Below the pieces are notes generated by a model. The model was given only the letters and a program-made list of their open reading frames with translations. It had not been told where the DNA came from and did no database searches. Positions 1 through 5,167 of a DNA stretch of 6,759 bases are shown piece by piece. The position numbers and the translations under genes were made by a program. Numbering within the stretch: the first letter of the stretch is position 1; every line of letters starts with the position of its first letter. The stretch lies in NCBI GenBank assembly GCA_030151145.1, contig JASLEL010000054.1, positions 1-6,759 of the forward strand. Direction: 5' to 3'. The stretch is from Aquirhabdus sp. GTDB taxonomy: Bacteria > Pseudomonadota > Gammaproteobacteria > Pseudomonadales > Moraxellaceae.

Positions 1-538
1 CGGGCTGATAACGTTTGAATTCTTCCTTGATGCTAAAATACGATGGCGCACCAAACTGTAAGGAGGGATAACGGGGAATCGAGAACCCTCTGACCAAGAG
101 CTCCGCCTCTGCCGGGGAATGCTCGACATGCAGACTTTGCGCAGGGCGCACCAGCAGCAGGCGATGACCATTTTGCTGCAGGCCTTTTGCCAGCTGAAAA
201 ACAGAATGGGCTACACCATTGATTTCTGGTGGCCAAGTCTCAGTCACCAGTGCAATGCGTAACGTACCCGCATGCTGACCGTCTGAGCGGTCATCCGAGT
301 CGGACTGATGAGCGGGATCATAATCATGTGCAGTCAGCAGATGATCAAACAGCGATACTTTGACCTGGTCTTGGGCTTGATCCTGATAGCCATCTTTGGT
401 CTGAAGATCCATGACCAGAGGAGCAGATAAATGTGCAGACTGTTCGGCTGGCTCTGAAATCGCATCAGAACCGTGAGTATTCAGCAGAGTTTGATCAGAG
501 ATGACAGCATTCATCGTTTGGATAATTACTCTATTCAT
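1..538 (-). CDS. Glycosyltransferase family 4 (GT-B fold), N-terminal part, cut by left edge
   Basis: The frame is open from an ATG at 538 to the window edge, giving 179 residues. Residues 93-132 read like the start of a GT4 N-terminal Rossmann domain: strand LRIALVTETW, then PPEINGV, then a helix followed by GHRLLLVRPAQ. This resembles sugar-nucleotide-dependent mannosyl- or glucosyltransferases that act on lipids or polysaccharides at the cytoplasmic face of the inner membrane. Acceptor and donor cannot be read here because the C-terminal nucleotide-sugar domain lies outside the window. About 92 residues precede the domain. They are rich in D, H, Q and S, look disordered and are unusual for the family. 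The chosen start has a modest AAGG four bases upstream (543-546). An in-frame ATG at 514 is an alternative. A phased half-site array lies in the leader. Confidence is high for the family and low for the substrate. Confidence 0.85.
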   Translation of the reverse strand, partial: MNRVIIQTMNAVISDQTLLNTHGSDAISEPAEQSAHLSAPLVMDLQTKDGYQDQAQDQVKVSLFDHLLTAHDYDPAHQSDSDDRSDGQHAGTLRIALVTETWPPEINGVAHSVFQLAKGLQQNGHRLLLVRPAQSLHVEHSPAEAELLVRGFSIPRYPSLQFGAPSYFSIKEEFKRYQP

Positions 539-566
539 ATTACCTTAAGAGGTTAAAGAAAAGAGT

Positions 567-604
567 TGACAACCAGTTGACGTTTTGATGTCGGTTTGAT
601 GACG
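567..604 (-). promoter_or_regulatory. Tandem PhoB/OmpR-type box: four half-sites at 11-bp spacing
   Basis: Read on the minus strand (the glycosyltransferase sense strand), the half-sites are CGTCA (604-600), CGACA (593-589), CGTCA (582-578) and TGTCA (571-567). All three spacers are exactly 6 bp: TCAAAC, TCAAAA and ACTGGT. The known PhoB box is TGTCA-N6-TGTCA with an A/T-rich spacer, and PhoB-family regulators bind such 11-bp direct repeats head to tail. Identity of the regulator is inference. The array ends 28 bp before the ATG at 538. If it works as an activator site, the -10 would fall very close to that start codon. If the -10 is at 632-637, the array lies downstream of the start point and would suit repression. 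Confidence 0.45.
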
Positions 605-631
605 TTTGCACAAACAAACATAACCATATGA

Positions 632-637
632 ATTATA
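632..637 (-). promoter_or_regulatory. Possible -10 element (TATAAT) for the glycosyltransferase gene
   Basis: A perfect TATAAT is read on the minus strand in the 124-bp gap between the DUF4282 stop and the glycosyltransferase start. The hexamer 17 bp upstream (GAAACG, 655-660) is a poor -35, and there is no extended TG. The surrounding DNA is very A/T-rich, so the match could be chance. A short dyad GTTTG-CA-CAAAC (604-615) lies between it and the gene. Confidence 0.25.
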
Positions 638-662
638 AATAAATTATTATCTTACGTTTCGA

Positions 663-1382
663 TTAACGCATGAATGGTACACGCTTCAACCGAGCAACCA
701 CATCTCCGATTTCGGAAATTTTATCCAGTGCTTCGCTCATTTTGGCAATGGCTTCAATGTTATCCGTGAGTGCAGAGATTTTTTCCAGTGAATAGCGCAT
801 CGCAGCAATCGCCTCGATATGCTCCCCCAGATCAGCAATACTCTGAATCGATTTTTGCACCATGGTAATCAGCTCGACATTCTCACCCAGCGCAGAGATC
901 TTTTCGATCGAGACACTCATTTCGGCAATGGTTTCGATATGCTCAACGACTTTGGCAATCTGATTCAGCGAGCCTTTCATACCCGCAATGGCTTTGATAT
1001 CAAAGGAAATCTCATCCAGCGAGCGCCCCATGGCCGCAATGGATTGTGTATCCGCGGAAATCTGGCTGATGGCGGCATTCATACCGGAGATCACGCGAAT
1101 ATTATGCGCGACATGGCTGATCAGCATAAAGAATTCCAGCAGAATCCGTGAAATAACAGCCAGTACGAAGAAAATCAGCGGCGATGCTGCCAGATACAGA
1201 CGGCCGCGTAGCAGCGAATCATCATAGGCCGACCATACCACGTGAATGATGACCCCGATCGAACCCATCAGCAGACAGAGATAGAGTACGGGAATAAATT
1301 CGGTGATCGTTGCTCGACGTTTGAATGAGAAATCAAAAAACGTAATAAAACTGCGGCTGATCAGCTGAACATAATGCATCAT
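663..1382 (-). CDS. DUF4282 membrane protein with C-terminal coiled-coil repeats
   Basis: This 239-residue protein has a DUF4282 domain at residues 1-95. It starts with the signature FFDFSFKRRATITEFIPVLY, followed by two predicted membrane helices (about 29-52 and 63-87) around a short loop, SAYDDSLLRGR. The basic KRR before helix 1 suggests both ends are cytoplasmic. Residues 96-229 are seven helical repeats of 17 or 20 residues, and the protein ends in a basic tail, RLKRVPFMR. The function of DUF4282 proteins is not known to me. The tail suggests oligomerisation or a cytoplasmic scaffold (inference). The start was chosen because the domain begins about 14 residues after this ATG-ATG pair; 1379 is equally possible. 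The Shine-Dalgarno is weak (AGAGA at 1395-1399). The frame extends upstream to a TTG at 1592, but that part is rich in Cys and His and does not look coding. Confidence 0.8.
   Translation of the reverse strand: MMHYVQLISRSFITFFDFSFKRRATITEFIPVLYLCLLMGSIGVIIHVVWSAYDDSLLRGRLYLAASPLIFFVLAVISRILLEFFMLISHVAHNIRVISGMNAAISQISADTQSIAAMGRSLDEISFDIKAIAGMKGSLNQIAKVVEHIETIAEMSVSIEKISALGENVELITMVQKSIQSIADLGEHIEAIAAMRYSLEKISALTDNIEAIAKMSEALDKISEIGDVVARLKRVPFMR
696..1097 (-). repeat. Seven degenerate 51/60-bp in-frame repeats encoding a coiled coil
   Basis: In transcription order the units are 1097-1047 and 1046-996 (17 codons each), then 995-936, 935-876, 875-816, 815-756 and 755-696 (20 codons each). The 20-residue consensus is roughly E-x-I-A-x-M-x-x-S-L-x-K-I-S-x-L-x-x-N-I. 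Hydrophobic residues at unit positions 3, 6, 10, 13, 16 and 20 give a 3-4-3-3-4-3 spacing. The DNA copies are diverged but still show shared stretches such as GGCAATGG and TCGATATGCTC on the plus strand. This points to old tandem duplication rather than recent expansion. Confidence 0.85.
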
Positions 1383-1535
1383 AAATGAACACAATCTCTG
1401 GTGGCGGTGCAATGTCTGATGAAAATGATGGCAGAAGCCGCCGTTAAAAGGCGCACTACAACCCGCAAGGCGATACGTAGCCCTTTCTTCCTTACCCAGA
1501 CACACAACCGGGTCCTGTATGCTATCAGATCGTAC

Positions 1536-1553
1536 TGCATTCGGTATGATGCA
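1536..1553 (-). promoter_or_regulatory. Dyad TGCAT-N8-ATGCA in the DUF4282 leader
   Basis: Perfect 5-bp arms (1536-1540 and 1549-1553) flank 8 bp in the 206-bp gap before the DUF4282 gene. Read on the minus strand, the dyad follows a T-run (TTTTTGCATCATACCGAATGCA). It resembles the dyad before the neighbouring DUF2807 gene at 2304-2318. No T-run follows it in the sense direction, so it is not an intrinsic terminator. Otherwise I see no convincing promoter or RNA gene in 1383-1588. Confidence 0.3.
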
Positions 1554-1588
1554 AAAACAGATAATCGTCCAAGTGTCAGACGAGCGTA

Positions 1589-2281
1589 TCAAATCTTTTT
1601 GACATGACCGACACCTGAGATTTGCGACGTCACAGCAGGATCACCTGTATAGCGCACTTCTCCAAGACCACTGACATTGGCATTGAGCTGATCGATCACA
1701 TGCAGGCTGACATTCCCGGCACCGGACACATTGACATTGGCTTTGCTGCTCAAAAGATCAAGCGCGTCTATATTGCCCGCACCATCGATGCTTGCATCCA
1801 GATGATCGACCTGCCCCGCGAGCTTCACACGACCAGCACCATCAATCGCCAGATGTAATGAGGTCGCGGATAGCGCTTTGACATCCACCTGATTCAGGCC
1901 GCTGATCGAGATGTCCGTCAGATGAGGACTATATATGTTCAACTTAATGGGATGATTGCTGCTATATCCCTGTTTGCTGCCGATCATCAGCTTGCCTTGC
2001 TGCACCGTAGTCTGGATCAATGGGATGATATTATCATCGGCGCTGATGGTCAGACTGGGCTGGGCTGCTGTAGCCCAAGTGACTTGGGCAGTGCCATTGA
2101 GCTCAATTTGACTAAAATCATTGATTGTACGGCGCTCTGTGATCACATGCCCCGAGCCTTGGATTTCCTGTACCCCCGGATGATGCCAGTCGAGCTTGCA
2201 GCCCGCCACGGCAGATAATACAACGGCCATCAATCCGCCAATCCAAAGACGAGAATGATCAGGAAATACATCAGTCTGCAT
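1589..2281 (-). CDS. DUF2807 (head GIN domain) lipoprotein
   Basis: This is a 230-residue predicted envelope lipoprotein. The N-terminus has a hydrophobic stretch, LWIGGLMAVVLSAVAGC, ending in lipobox VAGC with the acylated Cys at residue 28. The DUF2807 domain (PF10988, annotated as putative auto-transporter adhesin head GIN) begins at QGSGHVITERRTINDFSQIEL (41-61). It continues as beta-strand repeats marked by glycine turns: DGAG (147, 166), SGAG (186), SGLG (204) and SGVG (222), about 18-19 residues apart, as in a right-handed beta-helix. Biochemical function is unknown. The start was fixed by Shine-Dalgarno GAGGAG at 2290-2295, eight bases before the ATG at 2281. In-frame ATGs at 2287, 2299 and 2308 are too close to it or upstream of it. 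The gene sits 133 bp after the DUF4019 gene on the same strand. Confidence 0.88.
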   Translation of the reverse strand: MQTDVFPDHSRLWIGGLMAVVLSAVAGCKLDWHHPGVQEIQGSGHVITERRTINDFSQIELNGTAQVTWATAAQPSLTISADDNIIPLIQTTVQQGKLMIGSKQGYSSNHPIKLNIYSPHLTDISISGLNQVDVKALSATSLHLAIDGAGRVKLAGQVDHLDASIDGAGNIDALDLLSSKANVNVSGAGNVSLHVIDQLNANVSGLGEVRYTGDPAVTSQISGVGHVKKI

Positions 2282-2289
2282 GAGCATTT

Positions 2290-2295
2290 CTCCTC
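2290..2295 (-). promoter_or_regulatory. Shine-Dalgarno GAGGAG deciding the DUF2807 start
   Basis: GAGGAG is followed by an 8-nt spacer to the ATG at 2281, which is close to ideal. The ATG at 2287 is only 2 nt away. The ATGs at 2299 and 2308 lie upstream of the site. Confidence 0.75.
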
Positions 2296-2303
2296 GCATA
2301 GGA

Positions 2304-2318
2304 TGCATATCGTATGCA
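2304..2318 (-). promoter_or_regulatory. Perfect 15-bp dyad TGCATA-N3-TATGCA before the DUF2807 gene
   Basis: The 6-bp arms (2304-2309 and 2313-2318) are perfect and lie 8 bp upstream of the Shine-Dalgarno. In the sense direction the dyad follows a run of T. A third TATGC copy (2296-2300 on the minus strand) touches the GAGGAG, so the 5' arm could pair with either copy. It could be an operator or an RNA hairpin; the sequence alone does not decide. Confidence 0.4.
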
Positions 2319-2414
2319 AAAAACTACCGTTGGGATAAGCATTCTGATAGATAAACAAACCCATGAGCACATCACAGGCTTATTTACGCCACAAGACAGA
2401 ACGTCGCTATGCGC

Positions 2415-2948
2415 TTACTGGATGGTATATCCCGCCACGCGCCAGACACTGTCCTCATCATGACGGAACGAGACCAATTCACGTACCGTCTGACCGCCAG
2501 AAAATTTCGCTTCGACATACACCGTATAATACAGACCATCCGGAATCGACTTCTGACCTGTGATGGCCTGTTGATTGGTCGTGATCACATGGCGTTGCAC
2601 GGGATTACCCAAAGCTTGTCGCTTGGCCTGAATCTGATTGATAAAGTCCGCCTTCCGCACGCTCCCTCTGATCGGAATAGACAGCCCTTCCCAGACGTCT
2701 CCACTTTGTCCACGGTCAATCATCATCACCACCTGCTCAGCCCCCTGAATCAGACGTTGCTGACGCCCGGCTTCGGCCTGCTGCTGGGCATCGGCCGGAG
2801 ATGCGTTTGCCGCAACGGCAGATGCGGCCGTTGCCGCTTTCTTCGGCTTGGCATCCGCATGTGCATACGGCATCATGCCCAGCATAACCAACGACAGAAC
2901 AACACCACATACTTGCCACGATTGCCCCAAAGAAACCGGTTTATTCAT
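2415..2948 (-). CDS. Secreted DUF4019 domain protein
   Basis: This is a 177-residue exported protein. A signal peptide covers about residues 1-31: hydrophobic core VCGVVLSLVMLGMM, then AHA before the likely cleavage at 31/32. An Ala/Lys-rich linker follows (32-60). The DUF4019 domain (PF13211) spans about 67-177. Matching features are a helix with VVMMIDRG, a central W (86), a middle segment IQAKRQALGNPVQR, PDGLYYTVYVEAKF, and the closing VWRVAGYTIQ. This alpha+beta fold occurs in many small secreted proteobacterial proteins whose role is not known to me; periplasmic location is expected. Upstream of the ATG at 2948 I see no strong Shine-Dalgarno. The gene diverges from the CPBP gene over 206 bp and precedes the DUF2807 gene on the same strand. 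Confidence 0.85.
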   Translation of the reverse strand: MNKPVSLGQSWQVCGVVLSLVMLGMMPYAHADAKPKKAATAASAVAANASPADAQQQAEAGRQQRLIQGAEQVVMMIDRGQSGDVWEGLSIPIRGSVRKADFINQIQAKRQALGNPVQRHVITTNQQAITGQKSIPDGLYYTVYVEAKFSGGQTVRELVSFRHDEDSVWRVAGYTIQ

Positions 2949-3055
2949 ACATCATTACTCATGGATAAAAAATAGATCAACAACGGTGAGCACGCATCAC
3001 AGGAAACATACCCCAAACATGTCGTATCTCCATGATGATCAATGACTCGCTGAAT

Positions 3056-3095
3056 TATCATATCAGGACATATCACCCCGATGTATGGGTTATCA
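3056..3095. repeat. Phased TATCA direct repeats in the divergent intergenic region
   Basis: TATCA occurs at 3056, 3061, 3071 and 3091, with offsets of 5, 10 and 20 bp. The pair at 3060-3065 and 3070-3075 shares the longer ATATCA. They lie between the divergent DUF4019 and CPBP genes, where promoters for both should be. The motif is short and A/T-rich, so chance is possible. I could not find a convincing -35/-10 pair in 2949-3154. Confidence 0.2.
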
Positions 3096-3112
3096 TCGTA
3101 TTGATGTATATC

Positions 3113-3136
3113 TATGCCTTTTTCTGAACAGGCATA
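3113..3136 (+). promoter_or_regulatory. 7-bp stem with 10-nt loop just upstream of the CPBP ribosome binding site
   Basis: TATGCCT (3113-3119) pairs perfectly with AGGCATA (3130-3136). The 3' arm ends 3 nt before the Shine-Dalgarno-like AGAGG (3140-3144). The GTG start follows 10 nt after that. It may be an operator dyad or an mRNA hairpin near the start. There is no T-run after the stem, so it is not a terminator. Confidence 0.4.
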
Positions 3137-3154
3137 TCCAGAGGCCCTCATCCA

Positions 3155-3895
3155 GTGCAAATCTATTTGCTGACCGCATTGCTCACCTATTTGGCCGGCT
3201 TTGTTGCGCCGCTGGTCGGTGGCCTCTTGCTCACCAGCTCAAAACAGCACCATGCGTGGCGCCTCACCATCATCGCCTGTAGCATATTATTGATTTATAT
3301 GGCTATCCTGTATCTGGTGCCGACCCCGGCATGGGTCGATCAATGGCGCTGGAACTGGAGTGGCAAACTTGCTGCGATCGGCTTTTGTCTGCTCTGCTAC
3401 AGGCTATTGCCGTTATCACTTCGACAGGACATCGGACTATGGCACAAGCCCAAGCACCTCAACTGGTGCGTGGTCATCACCATCACCGCCGCCATCAGCT
3501 TTTTCGCCATGTGCAGTCGTGTATTTAATTCTCATTGTGGTCAAGTCAGCGCAGAGGACTTGCTGTTTGCAGCAACATTGCCTGGGCTGGATGAGGAATT
3601 TATGTTTCGCGGCATACTCTTGACGTTGCTCAACCAGATCTTCGGGAAATCCTGCCAGATTGGAGGCGCTCGCTTTGGACTGGCAGGTCTGCCGATTCTA
3701 TTGTTTTTTGGTCTGGCCCACGGACTGGATGCTTATAGTATTGGCGCAACCAGATTTGCGATCCTGACCACCACACTAGTCACACTCAGTATGGGTGGTG
3801 CGCTGATCTGGCTGAAAGAAAAAACAGGATCACTGTGGTTCGTGATCCTGATTCACAATCTGACCAATCTCGCGGCGCGTCTGGTCTGCGCCTAA
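3155..3895 (+). CDS. CPBP family intramembrane metalloprotease (Abi/CAAX type II)
   Basis: This is a 246-residue polytopic inner-membrane protein with roughly seven hydrophobic segments. The PF02517 (CPBP/Abi) active-site motifs are all present. Motif 1 is EEFMFRG with E147, E148 and R152. Motif 2 is FFGLAHG with H189. The last motif is ILIHNLTN with H234 and N235. The glutamates and histidines are the expected metal and catalytic ligands, so the protease should be active. Bacterial members process or bind membrane peptides, and some give self-immunity to bacteriocins; the substrate here is unknown. The start is GTG, because the first in-frame stop upstream is at 3125 with no ATG between, and AGAGG (3140-3144) supports it. 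It is the only plus-strand gene. It ends 34 bp before the convergent VWA gene, and I see no terminator in the gap. Confidence 0.88.
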   Translation: MQIYLLTALLTYLAGFVAPLVGGLLLTSSKQHHAWRLTIIACSILLIYMAILYLVPTPAWVDQWRWNWSGKLAAIGFCLLCYRLLPLSLRQDIGLWHKPKHLNWCVVITITAAISFFAMCSRVFNSHCGQVSAEDLLFAATLPGLDEEFMFRGILLTLLNQIFGKSCQIGGARFGLAGLPILLFFGLAHGLDAYSIGATRFAILTTTLVTLSMGGALIWLKEKTGSLWFVILIHNLTNLAARLVCA

Positions 3896-3929
3896 AGCAA
3901 GGACCCCACGACTCACCTCAAAGCCGGCT

Positions 3930-5117
3930 TCAACGCGCCAGAAAGCGCGTCATCTCCTCAATGCCTTTGAGGGTCATGGGATACATCTTGTCTTCAAAGG
4001 TTTCTTTGATCGCCGCAATCGTCTGGGTATAGTGCCAGTAGCTTTCCTGCTCAGGATTAAGCCACGCGGTCTTGGAGAAGTGCGCCCGTACCCGCTGTAG
4101 CCACTTTACGCCGGACTCATCATTGGTGTACTCCACCGAGCCGCCATCGCTGAACAGCTCATAAGGTGCCATGCTCGCGTCACCAACAAAGATCACACGA
4201 TAGTCCTTGCCATAGGTCCGCAAGAGCTCCCACGTATCCATCCGGCTACTGGAGCGACGCAGGTTATCTTTCCAGACATAGTCATACAGACAGTTATGGA
4301 AATAGAAAAATTCCAATGTCTTGAATTCCGACCGCGCCGCGCTAAAGAGCTTCTCACACTGCTCGATATGCGCATCCATAGAGCCACCGATGTCAAACAG
4401 CATCAGCACCTTCACGCGATTGCGCCGCTCCGGCACCATCTGAATGTCGAGAATGCCTTGTCTGGCTGTCGCATGGATGGTACCGCCGATATCCAGCTCG
4501 TCTGCCGCCCCTTGACGCGCGAAACGACGCAGACGACGCAGCGCGATCTGCATCTGACGGGTATCCAGCAGTTGGCGGTCATCGAGATTCTGATACTGGC
4601 GCTGTTCCCAGACCTTGACGGCGGAGCCTTTACGCGCGGGGCCACCGATACGGATGCCTTCGGGGTGATCGCCAAAGGCACCGAAAGGCGAAGTCCCGCC
4701 GGTACCGATCATACGGTTGCCGCCCTGATGCTTTTTCTGCTGTTCCCGCAGGCGCTCTTCGAGCATCTTCATCAGCTCTTCCAGCGACCCGGCTTTTTGC
4801 AATTGCTCACGCTGTTCAGGTGACAGGTGTTTCTCAAGCAGTTCGAGATCCAGCCACTCTTTGGGAATATTTTTCAGACCTGCGAGCGCAGACTCAAGGT
4901 CGAGCCCATCCAGACCATCAAAATACGCCGTCATGGCCCGGTCAAATTTATCGAAATGACGTTCGTCTTTCACCATGCAGAGGCGGATCAGTCGATACAA
5001 GGCCTCACGGTCGGCAAACACGATCCCCGACTCGAGCGCCGCATTGAGATCCAGCAGCTCACGCGTGCTCACCGGCACGCCGAACTTCTTTAAGGTATAA
5101 AACAAATTAATAAACAT
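3930..5117 (-). CDS. CoxE-like VWA domain protein, partner of the adjacent MoxR ATPase
   Basis: This is a 395-residue cytoplasmic protein. Residues 1-75 hold the helical N-terminus typical of this family (INLFYTLKKFGVPVSTRELLDL, then MVKDERHFDKFDRAM). Residues 80-165 are a charged coiled-coil and Gly-rich linker. Residues 170-230 are a basic helical region ending in IHATARQGILDIQMVPERRNRV. The VWA core (PF05762) starts at VKVLMLFDIGGSMD. The metal-binding MIDAS motif is D242-x-G-x-S246, with G where classical VWA domains have S, and the later GDAS supplies D313. VWA proteins of this type are recruited by MoxR AAA+ ATPases to help assemble or activate metalloenzymes and membrane complexes; the client here is unknown. 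A GGGGA site (5125-5129) lies 7 nt before the ATG. The gene follows the ATPase by 50 bp and ends convergent with the CPBP gene. Confidence 0.9.
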   Translation of the reverse strand: MFINLFYTLKKFGVPVSTRELLDLNAALESGIVFADREALYRLIRLCMVKDERHFDKFDRAMTAYFDGLDGLDLESALAGLKNIPKEWLDLELLEKHLSPEQREQLQKAGSLEELMKMLEERLREQQKKHQGGNRMIGTGGTSPFGAFGDHPEGIRIGGPARKGSAVKVWEQRQYQNLDDRQLLDTRQMQIALRRLRRFARQGAADELDIGGTIHATARQGILDIQMVPERRNRVKVLMLFDIGGSMDAHIEQCEKLFSAARSEFKTLEFFYFHNCLYDYVWKDNLRRSSSRMDTWELLRTYGKDYRVIFVGDASMAPYELFSDGGSVEYTNDESGVKWLQRVRAHFSKTAWLNPEQESYWHYTQTIAAIKETFEDKMYPMTLKGIEEMTRFLAR

Positions 5118-5167
5118 GGTGCTATCCCCACATCAGCCCGCTGGCAGCCTGCTTCATCGGCCAATCA

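Noticed and set aside
566..605. Forward-strand promoter from the TTGACA at 566-571 or the TTGACG at 577-582
   Set aside because: No -10-like hexamer occurs 16-18 bp downstream of either, and no plus-strand gene follows. The motif is better explained by the 11-bp repeat array.
1383..1592. Upstream extension of the DUF4282 frame to a TTG at 1592, overlapping the DUF2807 stop in a coupled TTGA arrangement
   Set aside because: The 70 extra residues are rich in Cys, His and Arg and do not look like protein. There is no ribosome binding site for the TTG, and the DUF4282 signature starts right after the ATG-ATG pair at 1382/1379.
2409..2975. Plus-strand open frame opposite the DUF4019 gene
   Set aside because: The product is His- and Arg-rich low-quality sequence, while the opposite strand encodes a clear signal peptide and DUF4019 domain.
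2945..3160. Small minus-strand open frame in the divergent intergenic region
   Set aside because: It lacks a good ribosome binding site, has no recognisable features, and would occupy the space needed for two promoters.
3921..3930. Perfect 10-bp palindrome AAGCCGGCTT between the convergent CPBP and VWA genes
   Set aside because: It has no room for a stable loop and no T-run on either side, so it does not qualify as a bidirectional terminator.
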